DNA of 64,000 nucleotides from an uncultured Alphaproteobacteria bacterium (GTDB taxonomy: Bacteria; Pseudomonadota; Alphaproteobacteria; HIMB59; GCA-002718135): the NCBI GenBank assembly GCA_902620285.1, contig CACNHT010000002.1, forward strand, positions 20,503 to 84,502, written 5' to 3'. Shown piece after piece: positions 11,609 to 22,325 of this stretch. Position numbers and translations under genes: made by a program. The notes under the pieces are model-generated. The model was not told the DNA's origin. It saw only the letters and a program-made list of their open reading frames with translations, and ran no database searches. Every line of letters starts with the position of its first letter. Positions within the stretch are counted from its first letter, which is position 1.

Positions 11609-12668
11609 ACAATTTTCAATAATTTTAGAAAAATTTAAATTAATTGAAAATTCATTGAATAATATGAATGATATTGACTCAAATGAATTAATTAAATTAA
11701 ACAGAGAATATTCGGAGCTTCGACCAATTGTAGAAAAAATTCAAGAATATAATAATTTACAAAAAGATATATTAAATCTTAATGAGTTAGTAAAAGATAA
11801 TGATTTAGAGATAAGTAAAATAGCTGAATTGGAACTAATTGAAAAAAAAAATCAAATCAAAGATCTTGAACAGGAATTATTAAAGTTACTAATACCAAAA
11901 GATGAAAATGACTCTAAAAATTCAATTTTAGAAATCAGAGCTGGTACTGGAGGAGATGAAGCATCACTTTTTGCTTCTGATTTATTAAATATGTATCAGA
12001 GATATGCTGATTTAAATTCATGGAAATTTGATATTTTATCAATATCAGAAACAGGTTTAAAAGGAGTAAAGGAGGTAATTTGTAATATTTCAGGATTAAA
12101 TGTTTTTTCAAAATTAAAATTTGAATCTGGTGTTCATAGAGTGCAAAGGGTTCCAACAACTGAAAGTAGTGGAAGAGTACATACATCAGCTGCTACTGTA
12201 GCAGTTCTACCTGAAGCTGAAGAGGTTGATATTGAAGTTCTCGATAAAGATTTAAGAATCGATGTTTTTAGATCAAGTGGACCAGGAGGACAATCTGTTA
12301 ACACAACGGATAGTGCCGTAAGAATAACTCACATTCCAACAGGTATAGTAGTTTCTCAACAAGATGAAAAATCTCAACATAAAAATAAAGCAAAAGCTCT
12401 AAAGATTTTACGATCAAGATTACTAGACAACCAAATACAAGAAAAAAATAAAGAAAGATCTGAGCAAAGAAAAAATCAAGTAGGTTCTGGAGATAGATCT
12501 GAAAGAATAAGAACTTATAATTTTCCTCAAGGAAGGGTTTCTGATCATAGAATAAATCTTACTTTGTATAATCTTTCAGAAATACTTGAGGGTAAAATAG
12601 ATGAGTTAATAAATCCTTTAATTGCTGAAGAAGAGAGTACAAAGTTAGCAAATATGAAAAATGAATAA
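11592..12668 (+). CDS. prfA: Peptide chain release factor 1
   Basis: [38 protein letters not shown]; starts inside the hisS 3' end. Confidence 0.97.
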   Translation: MINLDKQFSIILEKFKLIENSLNNMNDIDSNELIKLNREYSELRPIVEKIQEYNNLQKDILNLNELVKDNDLEISKIAELELIEKKNQIKDLEQELLKLLIPKDENDSKNSILEIRAGTGGDEASLFASDLLNMYQRYADLNSWKFDILSISETGLKGVKEVICNISGLNVFSKLKFESGVHRVQRVPTTESSGRVHTSAATVAVLPEAEEVDIEVLDKDLRIDVFRSSGPGGQSVNTTDSAVRITHIPTGIVVSQQDEKSQHKNKAKALKILRSRLLDNQIQEKNKERSEQRKNQVGSGDRSERIRTYNFPQGRVSDHRINLTLYNLSEILEGKIDELINPLIAEEESTKLANMKNE

Positions 12669-13491
12669 TTTAATCAAAGAGAGTTTAATTAAATTAAAAC
12701 AAAAAAATATTAATAATCCAGAACTAGATCTAAGAATTTTACTAAAGCATGCTGCAAAGAAAAATAATGAAATTATTTTAAGTAATCTAAATGAAGATAA
12801 TATTGATATTGTTAAATTTAAAACTTATCTTCAAAAAAGAATTAATAGACAACCAATAGCTAAAATTATTAAGAATAAACCATTTTGGAAAAATGATTTT
12901 TATGTCAACAATTTTGTATTAGATCCACGTCCTGAAACAGAATTAATAATTGAGGAAGTATTAAATATTTATAGAAACAAAAACCTTAAATTAAAAATAT
13001 TAGATATTGGCACCGGATCAGGTTGCATCGCAATATCACTAGCAAAGGAATTTAAAAATGCATATATTACAGCAATAGATATATCTAAAGAAGCATTAGA
13101 AGTTGCAGAAAGAAACTTAAAAATACATAATTGTTATAATCAAATCCAACTTAAGATGATTGATTTTAAAAATATTAATTCCAAGTTTGATTTGATTGTA
13201 TCTAATCCACCATACTTAACAAACGAACAGTTTAATAATGCAGACCCAGAAGTTAAAAATTTTGAACCAAAAATAGCTCTAGTTGGAGGAGATGATGGGT
13301 TGAAATTTTACAGAGAATATTCAAGTAATTTAAAAAATTTAATGAATAAATGTGCTTATTTTGTTTGTGAAATTGGTATTAATCAGAGACAAGATTGTGA
13401 AGAAATTTTTGAAAATTCTGGCTTATATTTAAATAAAATAGTTAATGATCTTCAAGGAATCGAGAGAATTCTTAGTTTTTCAAAGATATAA
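12661..13491 (+). CDS. prmC: Release factor glutamine methyltransferase
   Basis: [24 protein letters not shown] and VSNPPYL; directly downstream of prfA. Confidence 0.96.
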   Translation: MNNLIKESLIKLKQKNINNPELDLRILLKHAAKKNNEIILSNLNEDNIDIVKFKTYLQKRINRQPIAKIIKNKPFWKNDFYVNNFVLDPRPETELIIEEVLNIYRNKNLKLKILDIGTGSGCIAISLAKEFKNAYITAIDISKEALEVAERNLKIHNCYNQIQLKMIDFKNINSKFDLIVSNPPYLTNEQFNNADPEVKNFEPKIALVGGDDGLKFYREYSSNLKNLMNKCAYFVCEIGINQRQDCEEIFENSGLYLNKIVNDLQGIERILSFSKI

Positions 13492-13569
13492 GTTGAAATA
13501 AATAAAATGAACTGTATAGGTAAGGAAAAAGATTAATAATTTATTAAAAATTTTTAATTTCCAATCAAT

Positions 13570-13983
13570 ATGTATAAAAAAAACGGTAGAACCGCTTATA
13601 AGAGTAATAGAAGAACAAGTTTTAAGAAACCTGGTGGATTCAAAAACTTCAATAATAGAAATAGAGGAAATGTATCTCAGCAATATAACAAGTACTTAAA
13701 ACTAGCTAAAGAAGCATCAAGATCAGGTGATAGAATTCAATCTGAATACTATTATCAATTTACTGATCACTACTACAGAATAATGGTTGAATTAGGTATT
13801 AATATAGAAGAAAACACAAATTTTGATGAGCAAAAACAAAGTGCTTCAAATGAACAAACTTCAGATACTGATAATGAAACCATCGAAGTAAATGATAATG
13901 ATAAAGCAGAAGATGACTCTATTGAATCTATTCCATTTATAGCTGAACCATCTAAAGAAAAAAGAACAAGATCGACAAAGTAG
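13570..13983 (+). CDS. DUF4167 domain-containing protein
   Basis: SQQYNKYLKLAKEASRSGDRIQSEYYYQFTDHYYRIM; usual position after prmC in alphaproteobacteria. Confidence 0.9.
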   Translation: MYKKNGRTAYKSNRRTSFKKPGGFKNFNNRNRGNVSQQYNKYLKLAKEASRSGDRIQSEYYYQFTDHYYRIMVELGINIEENTNFDEQKQSASNEQTSDTDNETIEVNDNDKAEDDSIESIPFIAEPSKEKRTRSTK

Positions 13984-15276
13984 TTATTCATATAACATGC
14001 TTAAATGATCAGCATATATTATTTTATATTCTTCTTTAAATCTTTCTAATTCCTTACCCTCAAGTATTTTTCCGGAAGGAAGTTTTAGTTTTAACGGATT
14101 TATATGTTTATTTTGATAAATAATTTCATAATGAAGATGAGGCCCTGTAGAATTACCTGTACTACCTACATAGCCTATAACTTCACCTTGGTTTACTCTT
14201 ACCCCTTTAGAAATACCTTCCTTATAATTTGACAAATGTGCATACGCCGTTTTATATCCATTATTATGCCTTATACGAATATATTTTCCATATCCTCCAT
14301 TCCTTCCAACGTATTCAACAATTCCATTCCCTCCAGCATAAATTGGTGTTCCGGTAGGCGCAGCAAAATCAACACCTTTATGCATTTTATTGAAACCTGA
14401 GATAGGATGTTTACGCATACCAAAATTTGATGAAATTCTTGCACCGTCTAAAGGTGTCTTTAATATTGATTTTTTAACATTTTTGCCCTCTCTGTTAAAA
14501 TAATCAATATAACCATCATCTGTCATAAACTTAAAATATTCTAATTGTTTCCCATTAATTATTATCGAAGCATATTTAATATCATTATATTCTAATTTAC
14601 CCGTTTCAATTATTTCATCAAATTCATAGGATATTGAAACAACAGTATCAACTCTAATATCTCTTTGAAAATCGAGATCAAAACTAAAAAGACTTATTAT
14701 TTTAACTAAAATATCAGGTGATACACCATTTTCAATGCCGTCTGAAAATAATGATTCTGTAATTGTATATTCTTTTGATTCAATGAATGAATCCTTGGTT
14801 AATTCTCTTATATTTAAATTTATTTCTTTATCTAGATGAACTGAAATAATTGTCTCACTGTTTTTAAAAAATTCAATTTTTTTTATTTCTCCAAAACTAT
14901 TTTCAAATACACTTATAATTTCTCCAGTTTTGATTTTCTTTAAATCAAATAAGTTTTCTATCTCACTTATAATTTCGTAAATATTTTCTTGTTCAAAGTT
15001 TAAGCTTTCTAAAATAGAAACAAAAGTATCACCTTGTAAAATTTTAATTTTTTTCTCAACATATTGCACTTTATCAATACTTTTTTTTATATTAGGTAAA
15101 GATGCTTCCTCTTTTTTTTCTTGAATTATTTCTTTTTTATCTTCTACTATTTCATTTTTTACAATCTCTATCTCTAAAAATTTTTTCTCTGATAAGTCAA
15201 AATATTCAGAAATAAAAAGATAATATCCTGATGATATTATAGAAATTAAAATTAGATATCTTAAAATTCTAAACAC
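13984..15276 (-). CDS. M23 family metallopeptidase (peptidoglycan endopeptidase)
   Basis: GMRKHPISGFNKMHKGVDFAAPTGTPI ... GSTGNSTGPHLHYEI LytM signature; N-terminal TM. Confidence 0.93.
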   Translation of the reverse strand: MFRILRYLILISIISSGYYLFISEYFDLSEKKFLEIEIVKNEIVEDKKEIIQEKKEEASLPNIKKSIDKVQYVEKKIKILQGDTFVSILESLNFEQENIYEIISEIENLFDLKKIKTGEIISVFENSFGEIKKIEFFKNSETIISVHLDKEINLNIRELTKDSFIESKEYTITESLFSDGIENGVSPDILVKIISLFSFDLDFQRDIRVDTVVSISYEFDEIIETGKLEYNDIKYASIIINGKQLEYFKFMTDDGYIDYFNREGKNVKKSILKTPLDGARISSNFGMRKHPISGFNKMHKGVDFAAPTGTPIYAGGNGIVEYVGRNGGYGKYIRIRHNNGYKTAYAHLSNYKEGISKGVRVNQGEVIGYVGSTGNSTGPHLHYEIIYQNKHINPLKLKLPSGKILEGKELERFKEEYKIIYADHLSMLYE

Positions 15277-15741
15277 TTAAAAATATTTTGAATTAAAATA
15301 TACAAGTGGTTTCAATTTATCGTTAGATTGTAGTTCTAATATCTTACATATAAATATTATGTGATCACCTTTCTTAATTTTATCTATTATTTTACATTCA
15401 AGATTTGCTATACAATTTGGTATAATTGCTGTTTTATTTTTTCCTTCAAGAAATTTTATATTTTTTATCTTAGGTGTAGTTGAAGCAAAATTATCAGATA
15501 ATTCTTTTTGTTTACTAGATAAAATATTTATTGATAAATATTTAGTTTTTAAAAACTGCTTTATTGAAGACGAGTAATTACCTAAAGAAAACAAAACCAT
15601 AGGAGGGTTTAGAGATAGAGAGTTAAATGAATTAACAGTTTTCCCATATATTGAATTATTATTTTTAACACATACAACAGTAATTCCTGTCGAAAACTTA
15701 CTAAGTGTTTTTTTAAAATTATTAGTGTTTACTTTTTTCAT
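15277..15741 (-). CDS. Flavin reductase domain protein
   Basis: FSTGITVVCV ... VNSFNSLSLNPPMVLFSLG flavin reductase-like pattern. Confidence 0.85.
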   Translation of the reverse strand: MKKVNTNNFKKTLSKFSTGITVVCVKNNNSIYGKTVNSFNSLSLNPPMVLFSLGNYSSSIKQFLKTKYLSINILSSKQKELSDNFASTTPKIKNIKFLEGKNKTAIIPNCIANLECKIIDKIKKGDHIIFICKILELQSNDKLKPLVYFNSKYF

Positions 15742-16238
15742 AATCTTTTTTGCATATAAATTGAATCAACCCACTTATTTTTTTTAAAACCAGCTTTTTT
15801 TATAGTTCCAATATATTGAAATCCGTTATTTTTATGTATTTTTATAGAAGCAAAATTATTTTTTCCACCTATCACTGCTATTAAATTTTTAATTTTTTTA
15901 TTTTTTTTACATATTTTAACAAGTTCTTTTAATATTTTATTACCATAACCATTATTTATGTAATCTTGATTTACATAGATTGAATGTTCATATGAAAATC
16001 TATATCCACTTTTTTCTCTAAATTTATTTACAAAAGCTAATCCAATAACTTCATTTTCTTCAATTGCTAAAATAAATGGCAACTTATTTTTTTTTACTTG
16101 TTTTAATAATAAATTAAATTTTGATTTAGATAATTTTTTTTCTTCAAAATTAGAGAATGAATTTTCAATAAAATAATTATAAATTTTTAGAGCTTTAGAG
16201 ATTTCATTTTCTGTAAAATTATTTTTTTTTACTTTCAT
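15738..16238 (-). CDS. GNAT family N-acetyltransferase
   Basis: HSIYVNQDYINNGYGNKILKELVKICKK acetyl-CoA binding motif, NNGFQYIGTIKKAGFKKNKWVDSIYMQK. Confidence 0.85.
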   Translation of the reverse strand: MKVKKNNFTENEISKALKIYNYFIENSFSNFEEKKLSKSKFNLLLKQVKKNKLPFILAIEENEVIGLAFVNKFREKSGYRFSYEHSIYVNQDYINNGYGNKILKELVKICKKNKKIKNLIAVIGGKNNFASIKIHKNNGFQYIGTIKKAGFKKNKWVDSIYMQKRL

Positions 16239-16456
16239 TTATCTCCTAATTCCAATAATCAATTGTATGAATAATTCAAAATCCTGAATATTATTTAATA
16301 AAAAATTGATCAATATCTTTATAATTTATTTCTTAATTAATGATTAAAAAAGGTTAAATTAAGTAAAATTTAAAAATTTATACAAACTTTCAATTATTGC
16401 TTTAGCTTTAAAAGTCATTATATTTCAAAATGCTATATCTAAATAAAAAATTACTT

Positions 16457-16531
16457 GGGTGTGTAGCTCAGCGGTAGAGCACTGCCTCGACACGGCAGGG
16501 GTCACAGGTTCAATCCCTGTCACACCCACCA
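16457..16531 (+). tRNA. tRNA-Val(GAC), CCA encoded
   Basis: Acceptor GGGTGTG/CACACCC, D arm GCTC..GAGC, anticodon stem CTGCC/GGCAG with 7-nt loop TCGACAC, T arm ACAGG-TTCAATC-CCTGT, CCA end. Note C at the position corresponding to U33. Confidence 0.95.
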
Positions 16532-16585
16532 TAGAAATTTCAATAAATATTCTTGAAATTTAATAATATGATATATTTATAATAT

Positions 16586-16996
16586 ATGTTTAAATGTTTA
16601 CTACTAGCTACTCTTATTGCTTCATTGATTTTCCTAATAATAGATGTAATTTGGTTAAGCCTTGCTACAAAATCTTTTTATAGACCACTAATTGGTAATT
16701 TATTAGCCGATAAGCCTGTAATGTGGGCTGCCGCCCTTTTTTACATATTATATGTCTTCGGTATGGCTTATGTTGTAATCCAACCTTGTGTTGATTCTGG
16801 TAACTTAATGAAAACATTGTACACCGGCTTCGTATTTGGTTTAGTTGCATATGGCACATATAACTTAACTAATATGGCAGTTCTAAAAGGATGGTCACCA
16901 ACTGTTACTTTTGTAGATATGTTTTGGGGTGGTTCACTGACAGCTGTATCAGCTACATCTGGATTATACTTAGCAAAAAAAATAGTGCATTTTTAA
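16586..16996 (+). CDS. DUF2177 family membrane protein
   Basis: DVIWLSLATKSFYRPLIG ... YGTYNLTNMAVLKGWSPTVTFVDMFWG. Confidence 0.88.
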   Translation: MFKCLLLATLIASLIFLIIDVIWLSLATKSFYRPLIGNLLADKPVMWAAALFYILYVFGMAYVVIQPCVDSGNLMKTLYTGFVFGLVAYGTYNLTNMAVLKGWSPTVTFVDMFWGGSLTAVSATSGLYLAKKIVHF

Positions 16997-17883
16997 TTTA
17001 GTCGATCCATTCCAAATTCTAGCATTTTTATCAGTACAGGGTTTTGACTTATTTTATTTTTATATTTTTTTATAAAAGTATTAATTTTATTATTACATAA
17101 ATCAGTAACTTGTTTTTCACCAATTAATTTTAGTAAGGTACTTTTGCCCTGCTCAACATCTTTACCTGGTGTTTTTCCAATTTTCTTAAAAGTTCCAATT
17201 TCATCGATTAAGTCATCTATAATTTGAAATATTAAACCAAATAACATTCCATAATCTTTTGCAAATTGAATATCTTTTTTACTTTTATCTTTTAAGATAA
17301 AAGGTGCAGAAAAAGAGAATTCAAATAACTTGCCAGTTTTTCTAGAATACATATCTAAAATTTTATTTTTAGTTAACTTTTTATTTTCATATTCTAAATC
17401 TAAAGCTTGACCAAGAGCTAATCCTTTATGTCCAATACACAAAGAAAGATAATTTATTAAATTTAATCTAGAAATAACATTTTTATTTTTAAAATTTCCT
17501 GAGATCAATTCAAATGCTAAATCATGTAAAGCATCTCCTGCTAAAATCGCAGTAGCCTCATTAAATTTTTTATGAGTACTTAATTTACCTCTTCTGTAAT
17601 CATCATCATCCATTGATGGTAAATCATCGTGAATTAAGGAGTACGAATGTATACATTCAATACATGAGGCTATGATAAAGGCATCATTTGATGAAATTTT
17701 TGCTATTTTTGCAGATTCCATTACTAAAAATGGCCTTATTCTTTTTCCTCCATTCATGGAGCCATAAAAGATTGCATTTGATAAACTTGATTTGTCTAGC
17801 TTATTTTTTAAAAGTTTTTTAAATTTAATATCAAACTTTCTTTTGTTTGCATTTATTAACGTATTTAAGTTCATAGATAACAA
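16993..17883 (-). CDS. ispA: Polyprenyl synthetase (farnesyl/geranyl diphosphate synthase type)
   Basis: HDDLPSMDDDDYRRG and QIIDDLID Asp-rich motifs. Confidence 0.92.
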   Translation of the reverse strand: MLSMNLNTLINANKRKFDIKFKKLLKNKLDKSSLSNAIFYGSMNGGKRIRPFLVMESAKIAKISSNDAFIIASCIECIHSYSLIHDDLPSMDDDDYRRGKLSTHKKFNEATAILAGDALHDLAFELISGNFKNKNVISRLNLINYLSLCIGHKGLALGQALDLEYENKKLTKNKILDMYSRKTGKLFEFSFSAPFILKDKSKKDIQFAKDYGMLFGLIFQIIDDLIDEIGTFKKIGKTPGKDVEQGKSTLLKLIGEKQVTDLCNNKINTFIKKYKNKISQNPVLIKMLEFGMDRLN

Positions 17884-17936
17884 TTTATATTTGTTTTAAT
17901 TTCTAAATTATTTAATACAAATATGCGAATGTATTT

Positions 17937-18974
17937 ATGAGAATCGAAGAAGAAATTAAACTTGACTACTCAGATGTCCTTTTTAGACCAAAGAGAAGTA
18001 CTTTAAAAAGTAGGAAAGATGTTGATTTAAATAGAAAATATACTTTTAAACACTCAAGATCATCATGGAAAGGAATTCCAATAATAGCCTCTAATATGGA
18101 TGGTGTTGGTGAAATAGATGTTGCAAAAAAACTAACTTCTCACAAACTAATGACTGCTTTAACAAAACAGCATGACACTAATCAAATAGGAACTATTTAT
18201 AAAAAAAATATCTTCTTTGATTCAATTGCTCTTAGTTGCGGTACCAGTAATGACAGTTACAATAGGTTAAATTCAATTTTAAAAAAATATCCAAAATTTA
18301 AATTTATCTGTATTGATGTTGCAAATGGTTATTCAGAAAATTTTAGTAATTTTGTTTCAGAAGTAAGAAAAAAATATCCAAAAAAAACTATTATTGCTGG
18401 TAATGTTGTTACTGCAGATATGACTCAGGAATTAGTTTTAAGTGGGGCGGATATTGTTAAAGTTGGTATCGGCCCTGGAAGTGTATGTACCACTAGAATA
18501 CAAACAGGAGTAGGGTATCCACAACTTAGCGCTGTAATGGAATGTGCTGACGCAGCGCATGGATTAGGAGCGCATATTATCGCTGATGGAGGATGTACTT
18601 GTCCTGGTGATGTTGCAAAAGGGTTTGGTGCTGGTGCAGATTTTGTTATGCTTGGCGGAATGTTAGCAGGTCATAAGGAAGGTGGTGGTCATATAATTGA
18701 GGAAAATGGAATTAAATTTATCGAGTTTTATGGATCAAGTTCTGAAGAAGCAAATGAGAAACATTATGGTGGTCTTGCAAACTATAGATCATCTGAAGGT
18801 AAAAAAGTTAAAATACAAATGAAGAATTCGCTAGATAGTACAATTAGAGATATCCTTGGAGGTGTCCGAAGTAGTTGCACATACGTTGGCGCTTCATCAT
18901 TAAAGCAGCTTAGTAAGTGTACTACATTTGTAAGAGTAAATAATCAGTATAATGACACTTTTGGGAAGGTGTAG
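17937..18974 (+). CDS. guaC: GMP reductase (IMPDH/GMPR family, GuaC type)
   Basis: [73 protein letters not shown]; 345 aa with no CBS domains. Confidence 0.88.
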   Translation: MRIEEEIKLDYSDVLFRPKRSTLKSRKDVDLNRKYTFKHSRSSWKGIPIIASNMDGVGEIDVAKKLTSHKLMTALTKQHDTNQIGTIYKKNIFFDSIALSCGTSNDSYNRLNSILKKYPKFKFICIDVANGYSENFSNFVSEVRKKYPKKTIIAGNVVTADMTQELVLSGADIVKVGIGPGSVCTTRIQTGVGYPQLSAVMECADAAHGLGAHIIADGGCTCPGDVAKGFGAGADFVMLGGMLAGHKEGGGHIIEENGIKFIEFYGSSSEEANEKHYGGLANYRSSEGKKVKIQMKNSLDSTIRDILGGVRSSCTYVGASSLKQLSKCTTFVRVNNQYNDTFGKV

Positions 18975-18975
18975 G

Positions 18976-20562
18976 TTAGTAACCTATTGCCATACCATCC
19001 TTTCGTGGATCTGACCCACCAATAAGCACTCCATTTTTTCTATCTATTTTTATACATTGACCACCACCAATAGCATTTTTATTTATTTTAATTTTATGAC
19101 CAATATTCTTTAATTTTTTTACAATTTTATCATCTAATGAACTCTCAATATTTAAGTGACCATTTAGAGCAAACGCTCTAGGTAAATCCAAGCCTTCTTG
19201 TACTGTCATGTTATAATCGATTATATTTTGAATTAAATGAGACTGACCAATTGGTTGATATTGTCCTCCCATAACTCCATAAGAATACAGTGTCTCATCA
19301 TTCTTATTAGTTATTAGCCCAGGGATTATTGTATGAAGTGGTCTTTTATGACTATCAATTGAGTTGGGGTGACCATCTTCTAATCTGAAATTTACACCTC
19401 TATTTTGAAAAAGAATTCCTGTTTTATTGCTTGTAATTCCACTTCCAAAACCATGACATATTGAATTAATAAATGATACTGAATTCAAATCTCTATCTAC
19501 AACACTTAAATAGATTGTTTCAGGGTGAGATGTTACATAGCATTTATTTGAAGAGTAAATTTTATTTTTATTAATTTTAGAACACAAAGAGCCTATATAT
19601 TCATTACTTAAATAATCTTTAATATTTATATTATTAAAATTTGGATCACCAAATATTGTTTCCTTAACTTCAAAGCATATTTTTGAAATTTCAGCTTGAA
19701 GATGGTACCTTTCAAAACTTGAAGGATTGTATTTTTTAATATTTAATTTCTCAGTCATTGCCATCATTATCAAGACAACTAATCCAGGACTATTTAGAGG
19801 GCATTGATGGATCTTTGAATTTCTATATGAATTTGTAATTGTTTTTGAAAATAATGTTTTTTGATTATAGAAATCTTCTTCAGTATGAAGTCCTCCAAGT
19901 TTATTTAGTGTCTTAACCATGTCCTTAGTTATTTCACTTTGATAAAATCCTTTAATTTTATTTTTTGAGATGACTCTTAAAGTATTTGCTAATGGTATAT
20001 TCTTAAAAACTTCACCATAACTATAACTTAGATTTTTATTTAAAAATAATCTTTTAGAATTAAAATTTTTTTTAAGTTTTTTTTCATTCTCTTTCCATGC
20101 AATAGCTTCAACCTCATGAACAGGAAATCCATTTCTAGCAAAGTTTTCTGCACTATTTAAAACTTCCTTAAAATCAATTCTTCCAAATTTTTCATGCATA
20201 GAACACCACGCATGAACTGCTCCAGGAATAGTAACTGAATGTGGACTTGTTAAACCAATATTTTTTATTTTGTTATCTTTATAAAACTGTAAATTTGCTT
20301 TTTTTGGAGCTATTCCAGAACCATTTATAGCAATTGGTTTTTTCCCATTCATCGAAATAATTGCAAAACAATCTCCACCAATTCCTGTTGCGCTGGGACA
20401 TACTACAGCTTGAACAGCTGAAGCCGCTATAGCAGCATCAACGGCATTTCCACCCTTTTGAAGTACATTAATTGCTACCATAGAGCTTAATGGGTTTGAT
20501 GTTGCCACCATGCCATTTTGAGCTAAAACATTAGATCTTCCTGGGTAAGATAACTTTCTCAT
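18976..20562 (-). CDS. Gamma-glutamyltransferase family protein
   Basis: [32 protein letters not shown] and [17 protein letters not shown]; no obvious signal peptide. Confidence 0.9.
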   Translation of the reverse strand: MRKLSYPGRSNVLAQNGMVATSNPLSSMVAINVLQKGGNAVDAAIAASAVQAVVCPSATGIGGDCFAIISMNGKKPIAINGSGIAPKKANLQFYKDNKIKNIGLTSPHSVTIPGAVHAWCSMHEKFGRIDFKEVLNSAENFARNGFPVHEVEAIAWKENEKKLKKNFNSKRLFLNKNLSYSYGEVFKNIPLANTLRVISKNKIKGFYQSEITKDMVKTLNKLGGLHTEEDFYNQKTLFSKTITNSYRNSKIHQCPLNSPGLVVLIMMAMTEKLNIKKYNPSSFERYHLQAEISKICFEVKETIFGDPNFNNINIKDYLSNEYIGSLCSKINKNKIYSSNKCYVTSHPETIYLSVVDRDLNSVSFINSICHGFGSGITSNKTGILFQNRGVNFRLEDGHPNSIDSHKRPLHTIIPGLITNKNDETLYSYGVMGGQYQPIGQSHLIQNIIDYNMTVQEGLDLPRAFALNGHLNIESSLDDKIVKKLKNIGHKIKINKNAIGGGQCIKIDRKNGVLIGGSDPRKDGMAIGY

Positions 20563-20619
20563 ATTAATTCAGACAATATATGTTTGACAAAACAAATCCC
20601 AGAATTTAAAGCGCTTTTT

Positions 20620-20745
20620 ATGAAAGTTAAATGTTCATTAAAAACTGCCAAAATTAGGGACAAGGATTGCAAAGTTGTTCGTAGAAAAGGTAGAATTTAT
20701 GTAATTAACAAAAAAAATCCCAGAATGAAAGCAAGACAGGGTTAA
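20620..20745 (+). CDS. rpmJ: 50S ribosomal protein L36 (bL36), not in the supplied ORF track
   Basis: Direct translation [41 protein letters not shown] (41 aa), typical bL36. Confidence 0.95.
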   Translation: MKVKCSLKTAKIRDKDCKVVRRKGRIYVINKKNPRMKARQG

Positions 20746-21687
20746 TTAATTGTCTGCTATGTATTTTTCAGCTTCTAAAGCAGCCATACAACCCATACCT
20801 GCTGCAGTTACAGCTTGTCTGTAAATTTTATCTTTTACATCACCAGCTGCAAAAACTCCCTTAATACTTGTTTCAGTACTATCAGGTTTAGTAATTATAT
20901 AATTTTCCTCATCCATCTTTAACTTATCAATAAAAAGTGAAGTAGCAGGATCATGACCTATAGCTATAAATGCACCGTTTACATCTATAGTAGTTTTGGT
21001 ACTATCTAATGTGTTCTCTAAAATAATTTTTTTTAATGTATTTGGATTTTCATCTCCAACAAATTCACAAACCTTATTGTTCCAAATTATTTCAATTTTT
21101 TTATTGTTAAACAGTCTTTCTTGTAAAATTTTTTCAGCTCGCAAACTATCTCTTCTATGAATTAATAATACCTTTGAAGCAAATTTGGTCAAAAACATTG
21201 CTTCCTCTACCGCACTATTACCTCCACCTATCACTGCTACTTGTTGATCTTTGAAAAAAAATCCGTCGCAAGTTGCACAAGCAGAAATACCAAATCCTTT
21301 AAATTTTTTTTCACTTTCCAAATTCAGCCATCTAGCTTGAGCACCTGTTGCTATTATAATTGTTTTGGATACAAATTCTTTCCCTGACTCAGTTTTAGAA
21401 ATAAATGGATTATTTTCAAAATCAACTGACGTAACAATATCATTATGAAAAATAGTTCCTACTTTTACAGCTTGTTCTTTCATTTGTTCCATAAGCCAAG
21501 GACCCTGAATTACATTTTCAAATCCTGGATAGTTTTCTACATCCGTAGTGATCGTTAGTTGACCTCCTGGTTCTAAACCTGAAACTAAATGTGGTTTTAA
21601 ATTTGCTCTTGCTGCATAGATTGCAGCAGTATAGCCTGCTGGTCCAGACCCTATAATTAAGACATCATTTTCTATTTTTTCAGTCAT
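20746..21687 (-). CDS. trxB: Thioredoxin-disulfide reductase
   Basis: IIGSGPAGYTAAIYAARA, CATCDGFFF and GVFAAGDVKDKIYRQAVTAAGMGCMAALEAEKY. Confidence 0.97.
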   Translation of the reverse strand: MTEKIENDVLIIGSGPAGYTAAIYAARANLKPHLVSGLEPGGQLTITTDVENYPGFENVIQGPWLMEQMKEQAVKVGTIFHNDIVTSVDFENNPFISKTESGKEFVSKTIIIATGAQARWLNLESEKKFKGFGISACATCDGFFFKDQQVAVIGGGNSAVEEAMFLTKFASKVLLIHRRDSLRAEKILQERLFNNKKIEIIWNNKVCEFVGDENPNTLKKIILENTLDSTKTTIDVNGAFIAIGHDPATSLFIDKLKMDEENYIITKPDSTETSIKGVFAAGDVKDKIYRQAVTAAGMGCMAALEAEKYIADN

Positions 21688-21704
21688 ATAATTAAATTAA
21701 TAAT

Positions 21705-22325
21705 TCAGTCAATTTTTTCAACTGGCCAATCTGTATTAAAAGTAACATAATTTATTTGAATACATCTTCTCTCTTTTTGAATTTCCTTTAATTCAAGTCC
21801 ATGCCAAGTATCATCCCCTGAAGAAAAAAAATAACCACTATTATGAACGTACTCAATTGTTTTAACTAATTTAAAATTTTTATCATATAGATCTGTACCT
21901 AAATTTGATGCTTCATTATATGGGTTTGCCCAAACCATCATCGTCATTAATTTTTCTGAAATATCCTTATGTGGTTTTAGCCAAAATCCTTTTTTATCTC
22001 CAATTACTTCTATTCTGACATATGAATTTGATAAATCTTTATCAATTATTTTTGATATTTTGTTAACCATTTCTTTACTTTGTAAAGATTGAATTAGTTT
22101 TGTTAAATATGGAAATCTTTGACAATTATTTTTTGTTATAAAAAGTCTTAATTTACCGTCAACTCCCTGTCCTGTATGATCGGCAGCTCTTGTTCCATCG
22201 TACATTCTATCTCCTGAAGGTATCTTACAAAAGGAAATTTCATCTAGCGCACCTTCTTCTAGGCAATTACTAAATACCCAGTGATTAAAAGGAAAATCTG
22301 CGTGCGCTAAATTCTCAAGATTCAT
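21705..22325 (-). CDS. 2OG-Fe(II) oxygenase-like protein
   Basis: KPHKDISEKL (HxD), distal DDTWHGLEL and RRCIQINYV. Confidence 0.65.
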   Translation of the reverse strand: MNLENLAHADFPFNHWVFSNCLEEGALDEISFCKIPSGDRMYDGTRAADHTGQGVDGKLRLFITKNNCQRFPYLTKLIQSLQSKEMVNKISKIIDKDLSNSYVRIEVIGDKKGFWLKPHKDISEKLMTMMVWANPYNEASNLGTDLYDKNFKLVKTIEYVHNSGYFFSSGDDTWHGLELKEIQKERRCIQINYVTFNTDWPVEKID

